In this document: positions 17,874 through 27,543 of the stretch, piece by piece | How positions within the stretch are numbered: position 1 is the stretch's first letter | How the letters are laid out: every line of letters starts with the position of its first letter | Source: Spirochaetia bacterium 38H-sp | Lineage (GTDB): Bacteria > Spirochaetota > Spirochaetia > Winmispirales > Winmispiraceae | Length of the DNA stretch: 64,000 bases | Assembly: GCA_039023545.1 (NCBI GenBank) | Contig: JBCHKQ010000002.1 | Span: 602,259 to 666,258 of the forward strand | Direction: 5' to 3' | Notes under the pieces: generated by a model | Databases searched by the model: none | What the model was told of the DNA's origin: nothing | The model's input: the letters and a program-made list of their open reading frames with translations, nothing else | Program-made: the position numbers and the translations under genes

Positions 17874-18572
17874 CTACAAAGACATAAAATCAGAAAGAAT
17901 AGGAAAAAGCAAAGTACGGAAAGCATCCTTATAAAGCCTTGCACCTGCGAGAATAGCAGCAGAACTCATAACATCATCGCCACCATCTGCAAGCTCAGCT
18001 GCACAATTATCTACAAGAGAGACGACCAAATCCTCCGTGACCTCAAGATGGAACTGCAAAGCAAGCACCCTATCATCCCACAAAAACCCCTGCACCTGCG
18101 TATGATGATTATAAAAAAGAGAAACAGCCCCAGGAGGAAGAGAAAACTCATCCCCGTGCCAGTGAAAAGCCATAAAAGAAACAGGCAAACTTGAGCCTAT
18201 ACTTGTATGAGACCCCTCCGGACTTACAAAAACAGGAAACCAACCTATCTCCTTGCCCTTTTCTGCCCTGGAAACAGAAGCACCCAGAATACTAGCCAAA
18301 ATCTGAGCTCCAAGACACACCCCTATTATTTTTATACCCGCCTTAAGACATCTTTCTATATAGGCCTTCTCATCCCTCAGCCACGGATATATAGCATCAT
18401 CGGACACACCCATAGGACCGCCCATAACAACAAGCACATCGGGGACATCCTCCCACAAACTGTCCCCCTCGGACATACACACAGAAGAAAAAACAGCCCC
18501 TCTTTCTGTAAAAAAGTCCTCTATCATAGCCGGCTTTTCAAAAGAAACATGCTGTATACAATAAACCCTCAT
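17874..18572 (-). CDS. Class I glutamine amidotransferase-like protein
   Basis: 232-aa GATase1 domain protein resembling the free-standing GMP-synthase-like amidotransferases (YfeJ type). The catalytic nucleophile elbow is GVCLGAQ (about 84-90) and the His/Glu of the triad are in QFHLE (about 176). Sequence outside these motifs (VMGGPMGV, FHWHGDEF) fits this group. It probably hydrolyses glutamine or a gamma-glutamyl compound, but the partner synthetase is not adjacent and the substrate is unknown. Weak ribosome site (GGGG 9 bases upstream). Convergent with the DUF3783 gene. Confidence 0.82.
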   Translation of the reverse strand: MRVYCIQHVSFEKPAMIEDFFTERGAVFSSVCMSEGDSLWEDVPDVLVVMGGPMGVSDDAIYPWLRDEKAYIERCLKAGIKIIGVCLGAQILASILGASVSRAEKGKEIGWFPVFVSPEGSHTSIGSSLPVSFMAFHWHGDEFSLPPGAVSLFYNHHTQVQGFLWDDRVLALQFHLEVTEDLVVSLVDNCAAELADGGDDVMSSAAILAGARLYKDAFRTLLFPILSDFMSL

Positions 18573-18649
18573 ACTAACACCCCTATCGATTGACCATTAT
18601 ATAAAGCTATCCTACTATACAGTTATAAAAACAACAATCGGAAAATATC

Positions 18650-19717
18650 ATGAGAAAAAGAAAAACATTGGAAAAAATAAAACCATACAGTGCGGGAAAA
18701 AAATACAAAAACACTATAAAAATGTCTTCCAACGAGAATCCCCTGGGACCATCTCCCGCTGCAATAAGAGCAATAAAAAAGGACTTAAAAAATATAAACA
18801 CATATCCTGACCCCGCTTGCAGCAATCTAAAAAAAGCTCTTGCAAAAAAATACAAAGTTACGGAAAACCAGATAATAACAGGAAACGGCTCGGACGAGCT
18901 TATGGTAATGATTGCAGCAACATATCTCAATCCCGGAGACAATATCATAACAGGTAAAAACACATTCTCAGAGTATGAATTTGCTGCAAACCTTATGGAT
19001 GCAGAAACACAAAAAGCCCCCATGACAGACGGCAGCTTTAACCTTGACGCCATTCTCTCTCTTATTAACAGCAAAACGCGTATAATATTTATATGCAATC
19101 CCAACAATCCTACAGGGACATATATAGGTAAAACAAAGATTCTTGACTTTATCAAAAAGATTCCGGAAGATATTCTTGTAGTATTTGACCATGCCTATGC
19201 AGAATATGTTACTGCTGCTGATTATCCATCAGACAGGGAACTCATAGACTCCAAGAAAAACGTAGTTATTCTTCATACCTTTTCCAAGGTATACGGACTT
19301 GCCGGCCTCAGAATTGGTTATGCCATATCTTCCCCAGAGCGTATTGCGGATATTTCTCTCACCAAGCAGCCTTTTAACAATAATATTCCTGCTCAGAAGG
19401 CTGCCCTTGCTGCACTTTCTGACGATGGTTTTCTAAAGAAAAGCCAGAATATCAATGAGAAAGGGAAAAAATATCTCTATAAAGAGCTCAAAAATATGGG
19501 ACTGTTCTTCTACCCTACAGAGGCAAATTTTATATGCATAAGATTGGATAGAGACAGCAGAGAGGCCTTCTTGGAGATTGCAAAAAGAGGAGTAAGCATA
19601 CGGGCTCTTGACAGCTTTGGACTTGCAGGCTGGATAAGGGTTACCATAGGTACGGAGAAACAAAACAGACTTTTTATCAAAGCACTGAGCTCTTATCTTT
19701 CTGACAAAGGGGTATAG
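18650..19717 (+). CDS. hisC: Histidinol-phosphate aminotransferase
   Basis: 355-aa PLP-dependent class I/II aminotransferase converting imidazole acetol phosphate and glutamate to histidinol phosphate. The SSNENPLGPSP opening, NPNNPTGTY and the PLP-lysine segment TFSKVYGLAGLRIGY (about 207-221) are typical of HisC. It stands apart from any his operon, so a broader role on other aromatic or imidazole substrates is possible. GGA lies upstream of ATG 18650. Its stop touches the start of the PrsW-like gene, with which it is cotranscribed. Confidence 0.88.
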   Translation: MRKRKTLEKIKPYSAGKKYKNTIKMSSNENPLGPSPAAIRAIKKDLKNINTYPDPACSNLKKALAKKYKVTENQIITGNGSDELMVMIAATYLNPGDNIITGKNTFSEYEFAANLMDAETQKAPMTDGSFNLDAILSLINSKTRIIFICNPNNPTGTYIGKTKILDFIKKIPEDILVVFDHAYAEYVTAADYPSDRELIDSKKNVVILHTFSKVYGLAGLRIGYAISSPERIADISLTKQPFNNNIPAQKAALAALSDDGFLKKSQNINEKGKKYLYKELKNMGLFFYPTEANFICIRLDRDSREAFLEIAKRGVSIRALDSFGLAGWIRVTIGTEKQNRLFIKALSSYLSDKGV

Positions 19718-20236
19718 ATGATTCTCTATACTTTTGTTCTTATGCTTCCTGTTGTTGTGATTGCTTTTATCACAAGGCAAAAGGGAGCAGGCCTTGTAAA
19801 AATTACGGTTGGTATTCTCCTGGGTATCATATCCGCTTTTGCTGCATTTTATACGATAAATTCTATCAGAATTTTTGTCTCTTCTTCTATTTTGTTTTTA
19901 ATTGTGCCTTTTATAGAAGAACTTTTTAAGCTCGTTGCTGTTTATGTTTTTGCAGAAAGCAATGAGGAATACAGCAGGACGTCATGTTTTCTTATTCCTG
20001 CGGGTTTTGCAATGCTTGAGAATGCTCTTCTCACAAGTCCTAATAATATGCAGCTTCTTTTTTTACGGAGTTTCACTTCTCTTCCTGTTCACCTTGTTGC
20101 AAGCGGATTCTATATTATGAGTCTCCATAAGATGCAGGAATCTGAGGAAAAAGTGACTGCAAGGCTTGGCCTTGCTTTTCTGTCAGCCTATGGTCTTCAT
20201 ACTTGCTATAACTTGCTTATTCGTTTTCTTGCGTAG
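19718..20236 (+). CDS. PrsW-like intramembrane metalloprotease, short form
   Basis: 172-aa polytopic membrane protein with five or so helices. It carries the PrsW signature set: PFIEELFK (about 63-70), a FAMLENAL segment (about 96-103), PVHLVASGF (about 122) and GLHTCYN (about 159), supplying the two Glu and two His expected to bind zinc. PrsW in Bacillus cleaves the anti-sigma factor RsiW; here the target is unknown, although an ECF sigma and anti-sigma pair lies at 48.8-49.8 kb. Shorter than typical PrsW (about 220 aa). ATG follows the hisC stop without a gap. Confidence 0.75.
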   Translation: MILYTFVLMLPVVVIAFITRQKGAGLVKITVGILLGIISAFAAFYTINSIRIFVSSSILFLIVPFIEELFKLVAVYVFAESNEEYSRTSCFLIPAGFAMLENALLTSPNNMQLLFLRSFTSLPVHLVASGFYIMSLHKMQESEEKVTARLGLAFLSAYGLHTCYNLLIRFLA

Positions 20237-20244
20237 TTTCTTTC

Positions 20245-20289
20245 TGCCAGAGGCAGCAGGGGACGCTGCTGCGTCCCCTGCGTTCGGTA
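20245..20289 (+). repeat. Dispersed hairpin repeat, copy 6 (short form)
   Basis: TGCCAGAGGCAG, then a perfect 11-bp stem (20256-20266 with 20271-20281) with a 4-base loop, then CGTTCGGTA. Located between two convergent genes, and one of the best-formed copies. Confidence 0.85.
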
Positions 20290-20293
20290 TGAT

Positions 20294-23200
20294 TTATACG
20301 TTTTCTTCTGCTGTTTTCGTGTGAGGGATTTTTTCCAGTTCTCTTGCGTTCATTATTAGCATTTGTAGGCGGTTTTCTATGTTGGCAAAGCTGACGTCAG
20401 GGTCGTAGTCAAGCGAGAGTATCTGAATGTTGGGATAGCGTTCTTTTATGGGCTTTATCATGCCGCGGCCTGTTATGTGGTTGGGCAGGCAGGCAAAGGG
20501 GTTGACTATTACAAAGGATTTTACGCCTTGGTCAGCCATCATCATGATTTCTCCAGGCATTAGCCAGCCTTCTCCTATGAGGTAGGAGCGGTCTATCATG
20601 CCGTCTATTTTCTTTGCAACGTCTTCTATTGTGTAAAACTCGTCTCTCCACTTAAATCTGGAGAGTGCTTTCTTTACACGGCGGTGTGCCAGCTCATAGG
20701 CGCTGTCTTTTGCTGTGGCAAGCAGGTTGAGCAGTCCAGGCATGGGGTGAAATCCACGTTTGCTCATTTCTTTTTCTACAAGGTTTTTGCGTCGGAAGAA
20801 TTCTACCATTCCAGGCACTATAGGTTCCATGCCGTTTTTTGTAAGGTATTCTACTATTCTGTAGTTGGCTGTAGGATGGTAGTTCATAAGAATTTCTCCT
20901 ACCACACCTACCCTGGGCTTTCTTACGCTGCGGTCAATATCAAGACCGTTAAAAGCATCCACAGCACTGTCTACAGCTCGGAAGACAGGTCCCCAGCCTC
21001 CGGATATGGCATCTCCTACTTTCCTTAGATATTCCCAGAACAGATCTTCCACGTGTTTTGGATTCTTGTGATATGGTAGTGTTCTCTGCTTTAGATACTC
21101 CAATACATCCATAGCAGACAAGCCTATCAACATTCCCAGTACAAAGGGCGCTCCAAGCGTAAATCCTGGATGCATGTTTTTGTCGTCTTTTCCTGTTGTT
21201 ACAATTGGTATCTCGGGATATCCTGCATCATCAAAAGCTTTGCGGGCAAGTACGTTGTACATTCCCGCTCTGCATGCCTCACAGTTGCGTGCAAAGCTTG
21301 TTGCTATCTGCTCTGGAGGAACCTCGCCTTTCTCTATAAAAGCAAGATGTTCTCCTATATTAACCTGCGCAGGAAAACATACGTCGTTATGTACATATTT
21401 TTTGCCAAGCTCTATGGCTCTGTTCTCTGCCACCTTTAACGGAACAGCTTTATATCCAAGGTTTTCCAGAATTCTGGAGCTAATATAAGTAAAAGATTCT
21501 GAGAGATTGGGTATAAGGATATATTTCTCTTTTTTATCCTTTCTTTTAAACTTTACTTTAAAGGGTTCTTCTATTTCCCCTTCTATCTTGAGTAGACCTT
21601 TCGTTCTTTTCTGAGTTACTGTTTCTATAAAAGATTTTATTCTTATATTAAGCGGTCCCGGGTTGTCTCCCTCATCAAGCTTGAGGATAAGCACTTCTTT
21701 GTTGCTTACCTGGTGCACAAGCCTTTGCATCTCATCGCTTATGAGAGCATCGTGTCCGCAGCCAAAGCTCACTATCTGAGTAAGTTCCACTTGTGGCTGC
21801 TTGGCTGCCCACATAGCTCCTGCCAACATGCGGGTGTGAAACGGATTATAACTGTCCATCCTAGATTTTCTTACATCCTGCTTGTTGAGCTCTTCTATCG
21901 CATCAAGGCTGAGAACGGGAATACCATTCTGCGTAAAAAATCTTGTCATGCTGTGGTTTACCAGAAGGTCGGAGTGATACGGACGTCCGGCAACAAGAAC
22001 AGCCCAACGGTCTTTATCTTCTGCAAGCCAGTCCAGAATCTTTCTACCTTCCTTTCTTATTCTGGCTTTAAAGGCAGCAAGAAACATCTCCCCTCTTTTT
22101 ACAGCCTTGCCTGCAATTCTACGAGGAATCCCAAACTTATCAACAAGATAATCTATTGTTTGAGAAGCCCTGAGCCTAGTGTTAAAAAAGTGAAAAGCAG
22201 GATAATCAAAGACTACTCCGTATCTTTCCTCTGTATCCTCATGCTCAGCAGCTACCATGGGATACCCTTGTACAACAGCACATGTCTCAGAACCTTCGGC
22301 CACCCTGTTTTCCTTGGGAACTCTTATCATCATTGGCATAAATATTCTGTCTACGTTTTTATTTACAAGATCCAATACATGTCCATGTACAAGCTTGGCA
22401 GGAAAACATATCGTATCGGAAGGGACTCCAGAAAGCCCGTTTTCAAAAAGCTCATAAGAGCTTGGTCTAGAGACACTTACCTCAAAACCAAGCGAACCAA
22501 ATACTCCCATCCAATATGGCAAGCTGTTCCACATCTCCAAGGCACGCGGAATTCCTATATGCATTGATCTGTCCGTAATACCTACGGCAGGAGCAGTTCC
22601 GTTCCAGACACTTTCTCCGTTATACTTACCAGCTATAAGAGATGCATGCAAAGATATACAGTCAGGAGTCTTTTTCTTTCTTGCCGTAACCTCTTTTACA
22701 GCTTCTTTAAACTTATCATCATCCGGATCGCCTACTATTGCACCTCGCTCACAGCGGTTACCTGTTATATATACCTCACCGTTGGAAAAACGTACGATAG
22801 TACGCTTACAGTTGTTGGAGCAAAGCTGACAGACAACCCCCGGCTCTTTCCTGTATTCAAAATCTTCAAGCTTATCCAAATCCCAGAAAGTACTTATGTA
22901 GTGTCCTGTTCTCTTTATCTTATCTTCGACATACTCTTTTACAAGAAGAGCAACTCCCCAGGCTCCCATTTCTCCTGACAAAGCAGGTCTTATTGGAATC
23001 TTACCAGTATAAAGCTCAAAGGCTCTAAGAACAGCATCATTCTTAAACGTACCGCCCTGCACAAGAATATGCTCACCAAGAAGATCAAAGTTACGAACCC
23101 TTACGACTTTGGTAAATACATTATCTATTATAGACATACAAAGGCCGGCAAGAATATCATCAACACCCTTACCATTTTTCTGCTCAGTTATTATAGAACT

Positions 23201-24721
23201 GTTCATAAAAACAGTACATCTGGAACCAAGACGCGAAGGATGCTGCGCCTTAAAAGAAAGTGGTGCAATCATATCAAGAGGAATCTTAAGAGAACGGGCA
23301 TAGGTCTCAAGAAAAGAACCACAGCCTGCAGAACAGGCCTCATTGAGGACAATAGAAGATATAACACCATCAGAAAGCCATATAGCCTTCATATCCTGTC
23401 CGCCTATATCCAGGATAAAAGAAACCTCCGGATCAACCTCTCTTGCAGCCCTAGCATGAGCAACAGTTTCTACTACATGATAATCAGCACCAAAAGCCTT
23501 GGCAAAAAGAACCTCACCGTATCCGGTAGTACCTGCTCCTATTATATTGAGCTCAACACCCTGGCTTCTATAAGTATCTCTCATCCTTATAAGAGCATTT
23601 TTAAGCAAGGCAAGAGGCTCCCCCTGATTACTTTGATAAAAACGATTTACAAACCTACCATCTCTATCTATAAGAACAAACTTGGTAGTAGTAGAACCGG
23701 CATCTATGCCAAGATAGACATCAAGAACAGTTCCAGGAGCAAAGGAAGGAAACACAACCTCTTTATGCTCATGTCTTTTAAAAAACTCTTCTTCTTCCTT
23801 CTCATCCTTAAAAAGCAACCTGCCATCATCCGTATGAGAAGTTCTCCTTGACTCTATATAAGCATCAAGAGAAGAAATAGAACGCTCCATATCAAAAAAA
23901 GCCTTATCATTGGCAAAAAGAGTAAGACCTGCAAGAGCAGCGCCCATAGCGACAAAAACCTCTGGCTTATCAGGAACAATGACCTCCTCATCCGATAATC
24001 CCAAACGTTCTTTAAAAACCCTTATAAGAGTAGGATTAAAAGTAAGAGGACCACCCTCAAAAATAACAGGCCCTTTGATCTCCATACCCTGTGCAAGCCC
24101 ACCTATAGTCTGCTTTGCAATAGCATGGAAAGTGGACAAAGCAATATCATCCTTACCTACACCCTGATTAAGAAGAGGCTGGATATCTGTCTTTGCAAAA
24201 ACACCACAACGACCGGATATATCATAAACAGTAGACCCTCTGGAAGCATAAGACTCAAACTCTTCGGAAGAAATACCCAACAACTCTGCAACCTGGTCTA
24301 TAAAAGCCCCTGTACCACCTGCACAACTGCCATTCATCCGCATATCGCTTGCAACAAGCTGCCCGGTCTTATCGTCTCTGGAAAAAAACACAACCTTGGC
24401 ATCCTGTCCACCAAGCTCCACCGCAACACGCACATCATCATACCAAGCACGCACAGCAATCGCATTAGCAACAACCTCCTGGACAAAAAAAGCACCCATA
24501 GCACGTGCAATACCCTCTCCACCTGAGCCACACACCGACACCCTAAAAGAATCCTCCGGAAAAAACTCAGATATCTCTGCGAGAAGCTCCCTTACACAGC
24601 GCGCCTGCTCCGCATTATGCCTTACATACCTGTAAAAAAGAAGCTCATAAGAATCCCTGTTAAGGACAACAGATTTCACCGTAGTAGACCCGATATCAAG
24701 ACCAAGCAACAACTCTCTCAT
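20294..24721 (-). CDS. Giant 2-hydroxyacyl-CoA dehydratase activase-related fusion protein
   Basis: 1475-aa protein joining several units of the 2-hydroxyglutaryl-CoA dehydratase system. Two ASKHA activase domains (about 1-260 and 335-590) start with DIGSTTVKS and DAGSTTTKF and each keep the Cys motif for the bridging [4Fe-4S] cluster (NGSCAGGTGAF, Cys133; NEACSAGCGSF). A Cys-rich linker (CQLCSNNCKR, about 648) leads to a DUF2229-like domain and a C-terminal HgdB/BcrC-like region (about 1000-1460). Such fusions are known across anaerobes, but the reaction is undefined; an ATP-driven low-potential electron transfer is the family expectation. GGG is 6 bases upstream of ATG 24721. It stands alone, with no dehydratase or CoA-transferase beside it. 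Confidence 0.85.
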   Translation of the reverse strand: MRELLLGLDIGSTTVKSVVLNRDSYELLFYRYVRHNAEQARCVRELLAEISEFFPEDSFRVSVCGSGGEGIARAMGAFFVQEVVANAIAVRAWYDDVRVAVELGGQDAKVVFFSRDDKTGQLVASDMRMNGSCAGGTGAFIDQVAELLGISSEEFESYASRGSTVYDISGRCGVFAKTDIQPLLNQGVGKDDIALSTFHAIAKQTIGGLAQGMEIKGPVIFEGGPLTFNPTLIRVFKERLGLSDEEVIVPDKPEVFVAMGAALAGLTLFANDKAFFDMERSISSLDAYIESRRTSHTDDGRLLFKDEKEEEEFFKRHEHKEVVFPSFAPGTVLDVYLGIDAGSTTTKFVLIDRDGRFVNRFYQSNQGEPLALLKNALIRMRDTYRSQGVELNIIGAGTTGYGEVLFAKAFGADYHVVETVAHARAAREVDPEVSFILDIGGQDMKAIWLSDGVISSIVLNEACSAGCGSFLETYARSLKIPLDMIAPLSFKAQHPSRLGSRCTVFMNSSIITEQKNGKGVDDILAGLCMSIIDNVFTKVVRVRNFDLLGEHILVQGGTFKNDAVLRAFELYTGKIPIRPALSGEMGAWGVALLVKEYVEDKIKRTGHYISTFWDLDKLEDFEYRKEPGVVCQLCSNNCKRTIVRFSNGEVYITGNRCERGAIVGDPDDDKFKEAVKEVTARKKKTPDCISLHASLIAGKYNGESVWNGTAPAVGITDRSMHIGIPRALEMWNSLPYWMGVFGSLGFEVSVSRPSSYELFENGLSGVPSDTICFPAKLVHGHVLDLVNKNVDRIFMPMMIRVPKENRVAEGSETCAVVQGYPMVAAEHEDTEERYGVVFDYPAFHFFNTRLRASQTIDYLVDKFGIPRRIAGKAVKRGEMFLAAFKARIRKEGRKILDWLAEDKDRWAVLVAGRPYHSDLLVNHSMTRFFTQNGIPVLSLDAIEELNKQDVRKSRMDSYNPFHTRMLAGAMWAAKQPQVELTQIVSFGCGHDALISDEMQRLVHQVSNKEVLILKLDEGDNPGPLNIRIKSFIETVTQKRTKGLLKIEGEIEEPFKVKFKRKDKKEKYILIPNLSESFTYISSRILENLGYKAVPLKVAENRAIELGKKYVHNDVCFPAQVNIGEHLAFIEKGEVPPEQIATSFARNCEACRAGMYNVLARKAFDDAGYPEIPIVTTGKDDKNMHPGFTLGAPFVLGMLIGLSAMDVLEYLKQRTLPYHKNPKHVEDLFWEYLRKVGDAISGGWGPVFRAVDSAVDAFNGLDIDRSVRKPRVGVVGEILMNYHPTANYRIVEYLTKNGMEPIVPGMVEFFRRKNLVEKEMSKRGFHPMPGLLNLLATAKDSAYELAHRRVKKALSRFKWRDEFYTIEDVAKKIDGMIDRSYLIGEGWLMPGEIMMMADQGVKSFVIVNPFACLPNHITGRGMIKPIKERYPNIQILSLDYDPDVSFANIENRLQMLIMNARELEKIPHTKTAEENV

Positions 24722-24806
24722 AAACCCTCACTTTATGTTATAATCAAAACATGCTACACATAACAAAAAAATAAGAAAAGCCCCTATAGAGCACAAGGAG
24801 AAAAAA

Positions 24807-25394
24807 ATGGACATCATTGCCACAATGATAACACTCATACTCATAATGGACCCATTTGGCAACATTCCCACATTCTTATCGCTGTTAAAGGAATATCCTG
24901 CAAAAAAACGCCAGATAATAATAGTGAGAGAAATGCTCATAGCACTTATAATACTGCTGGCATTCCTATACCTAGGAGAACACATACTTGGTGCAATGCA
25001 CATAAAAAGACAAGCACTAGGAATATCAGGAGGCATAGTACTCCTAATGATATCCATAAAAATGGTCTTCCCCACAGGCAAAGAACAAGAAGCACTCAGA
25101 CAAGAACCCCTCATAGTCCCCCTAGCAATGCCTCTCATAGCAGGCCCCTCAGCAATAGCCATGCTGACCCTACTTGCAAGCCAATACCCTGGACAAAAAA
25201 CCCGTCTGGCCATATCACTTGCAGGCGCATGGGCCGTAAGTCTCATAATCCTTCTATCCGCAGGCATAATAAAAAAACTACTTGGAAAACAAGGCATAGC
25301 AGCCGTAGAAAGACTCATGGGAATGCTACTCATAGCAATGTCAATCCAAATGCTGCTTGACGGACTTTTATCATACCTTACCCCCCTCCTATAA
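24807..25394 (+). CDS. MarC family integral membrane protein
   Basis: 195-aa protein with about six hydrophobic helices and the MarC-family opening MDPFGNIPTFL (about 13-23), plus PLAMPLIAGPSAIA (about 107-120). The family's function remains unproven; the original link to antibiotic resistance has not held up. AGGAG precedes ATG 24807 by 7 bases. Divergent from the activase fusion with an 85-base gap; convergent with the TonB-type receptor. Confidence 0.88.
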   Translation: MDIIATMITLILIMDPFGNIPTFLSLLKEYPAKKRQIIIVREMLIALIILLAFLYLGEHILGAMHIKRQALGISGGIVLLMISIKMVFPTGKEQEALRQEPLIVPLAMPLIAGPSAIAMLTLLASQYPGQKTRLAISLAGAWAVSLIILLSAGIIKKLLGKQGIAAVERLMGMLLIAMSIQMLLDGLLSYLTPLL

Positions 25395-25398
25395 AAAA

Positions 25399-25438
25399 AC
25401 CGAACGGCAGAGCCCCTAGGCTCTGCCTGCCTTCGGCA
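25399..25438 (-). repeat. Dispersed hairpin repeat, copy 7 (short form)
   Basis: ACCGAAC, a perfect 9-bp stem GGCAGAGCC/GGCTCTGCC (25406-25414 with 25419-25427) with a 4-base loop, then TGCCTTCGGCA. The stem word recurs in copy 15. Lies between convergent genes, 4 bases after the marC stop. Confidence 0.85.
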
Positions 25439-25447
25439 CTTACAACA

Positions 25448-27481
25448 TTAAAATTCAATCCCTCCTGCAAGATCAAGAGAAATTGGAGCACCCTTTAGCA
25501 CAGGATTTACATAATAATCCTCTCCCAGAGCATTACGAAATTTTACATCAAAATACAAGCCCATAGGCAAAACAAAATGTCCACCAACCTCAACATAAAC
25601 ATAGCCAGGATAAACATAAGAAGAAACAACAGTATCATAAGGCAAATCAAGCTCTACATCCCCGTTATAGAGCACATCAATAGAAAAAACATCACCCATA
25701 ACATAAAAATCAAGCCCCGTAGAAAGCCTCAAAGGGACAGCCCACACAGGCACAAGATAATACGGATCAGGAATCTTCTTACCAAGAGGAACATCAACAA
25801 AAGGAGCATAATGAACCATAAACTCAGCTGACATAAAATCCCAAGGAGCAAGCCTTAAAACAGACTCAACATAAAAAATATCATATTTCATAGTATCCAC
25901 AGAAGAAGGAGTAATGGACGCATCCACCACAGGCATATTGTTGGTAAAAACATAATCAGCCCACACTGACAAATCCGCAAAATCCAAAGAAAAATCAGCC
26001 CCACCGCGCAATGTAAAAAGCTCCATCCCTGCAGGAGCAGAAGAAGAAACATAGCCCCCATAAAGGCTAGGGTCACCTGACACAGGAACAGTCAAACCAT
26101 AAATAGAAGGGAAAGGAGAAAAAGAATGAGAAGCAGAAACAAAAACAGTAGCAAAATCATAAGGACTAGCTGTTACCCTTAGAGAAGAATCCCAGGGCAA
26201 AATCAAAGTCATACCATCCGATTTTAACAAAGTCCAGTACAAAACAGGACTTACAGAATAAGAAGAAGAATAAAACACCTCCAGCCAAGGAAGAGGATAC
26301 CATACAAATCCTCCCCCCAACTTAAAAAGCCCTTGCATAACAGGCTCACCTATAGCATGAGACTCGGAAAACTCTGTAACAACAGAAGATAAAATCCAAG
26401 CCCTACCCCAGCTATAGGCCCAAAGCTTTTTATAGTCAAAAGCAAGACGATATATCTCAAGAAAAGCCAGGTTCTCGTTAAAGGACCCCCACGAACTTAT
26501 CCAGTTATCATCATAACGGGCCACAACAGAAAAAGAAGAAGAGCTACTGGAGCTTACGGAAGAAAACCCCCACTGAGTATAAAGAGTCCATCGCGTATCA
26601 TCATAAAAAGTACCCTTATCTATAAGAGCAACAGGACCTCCCGCATCCGTCAAGCCGGCATAAGAAAAGCTGGACACACCTGTAGAGCCTACAGAAAAAG
26701 AATACGCAATAGAGCCGGAAATTCTGGTTGCAATGTTATTATCATTGGCATAGACATCAACACTATCAACAACACCCAGAGGTATAGCTCTGTTAAAATC
26801 CTCTGGAGAATAAGAACGGTAAAAATCATTGGCAGAAGATATAAAACCAATAGCAGCTATCAGACCATCCAGAGGAGTAATAGCCCCATCAAGATAAACA
26901 GTATCCAATAAACTGTCTTCCCAAAACGTCTCATAATCCCTTACATCTGGAGAACCTGAGTTATCATATATCTCAACACCCCTTCCAGGAGGATAGGCAG
27001 TAAGACCTATCTTACCGTATAAAAAAGCATCCGAATCATACCTCGTCACTATATTGATAGCCCCGGCAATAGCCCCCTGAGAATAAATACCAGAAAGCTC
27101 AGGCCCCTTGTATATCTCAATCCTCTCCACAGCAGATACAGGTATCGGAGGAATCTCCGCTCTGCCAATAGTAAGAAGCTTATACGGGACTCCATTAATC
27201 ATAACCTCTATATATCCCGCAGGAGAACCTGCCATACCAGACATAGAAATCTCTCCTACCCTGCCCTTGTTATATAAAAAAACAAAGGCCTTGGTAGCCA
27301 GAAGATCAGAAATCGTTCTAGCGGAAGAAGATGCAATATCCTCTGTATCTATAACATAGATCGGCATATCAGCTATAAAAGAAAGAGAAGAAGAATTTGC
27401 ATAAGGAGGCATACCATCCTGCTGAGAAAAAATAAAGCTCAAAGGTAAAACAAAGAAAATTATAAGAAGAGTTTTTCTCAT
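25448..27481 (-). CDS. TonB-dependent-receptor-like outer membrane protein
   Basis: 677-aa exported protein: signal peptide (about 1-20), a plug domain (about 35-150, with SARTISDLLA, VERIEIYKGPE and GAIAGAINIVT, all typical of TonB receptors), and a beta-barrel rich in Ser and aromatic residues ending in Phe (GGIEF). It probably imports a large or scarce nutrient such as a metal chelate, vitamin or glycan. I see no obvious TonB box, and no tonB, exbB or exbD in the window. A perfect 4-5 bp mini-hairpin overlaps its ribosome site (27483-27495). The gene sits upstream of nothing obvious; the DUF362 gene is separated by a 62-base gap. Confidence 0.85.
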   Translation of the reverse strand: MRKTLLIIFFVLPLSFIFSQQDGMPPYANSSSLSFIADMPIYVIDTEDIASSSARTISDLLATKAFVFLYNKGRVGEISMSGMAGSPAGYIEVMINGVPYKLLTIGRAEIPPIPVSAVERIEIYKGPELSGIYSQGAIAGAINIVTRYDSDAFLYGKIGLTAYPPGRGVEIYDNSGSPDVRDYETFWEDSLLDTVYLDGAITPLDGLIAAIGFISSANDFYRSYSPEDFNRAIPLGVVDSVDVYANDNNIATRISGSIAYSFSVGSTGVSSFSYAGLTDAGGPVALIDKGTFYDDTRWTLYTQWGFSSVSSSSSSSFSVVARYDDNWISSWGSFNENLAFLEIYRLAFDYKKLWAYSWGRAWILSSVVTEFSESHAIGEPVMQGLFKLGGGFVWYPLPWLEVFYSSSYSVSPVLYWTLLKSDGMTLILPWDSSLRVTASPYDFATVFVSASHSFSPFPSIYGLTVPVSGDPSLYGGYVSSSAPAGMELFTLRGGADFSLDFADLSVWADYVFTNNMPVVDASITPSSVDTMKYDIFYVESVLRLAPWDFMSAEFMVHYAPFVDVPLGKKIPDPYYLVPVWAVPLRLSTGLDFYVMGDVFSIDVLYNGDVELDLPYDTVVSSYVYPGYVYVEVGGHFVLPMGLYFDVKFRNALGEDYYVNPVLKGAPISLDLAGGIEF

Positions 27482-27482
27482 C

Positions 27483-27495
27483 AGGGGACACCCCT
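27483..27495 (-). promoter_or_regulatory. Mini-hairpin overlapping ribosome site of the TonB-type receptor
   Basis: In the mRNA, AGGGG-UGU-CCCCU is an exact palindrome ending one base before the AUG. The only candidate Shine-Dalgarno, GGGG, is one arm. When folded it would hide the ribosome site, which could reduce translation unless opened. Confidence 0.4.
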
Positions 27496-27543
27496 TTTAT
27501 GCACATTTTAATACATTACACAACATATTTCCATAGTAAGCTA

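Noticed and set aside
21713..22567. 284-codon plus-strand frame within the activase gene
   Set aside because: It is antisense to a long, motif-rich gene; composition is typical of a shadow frame.
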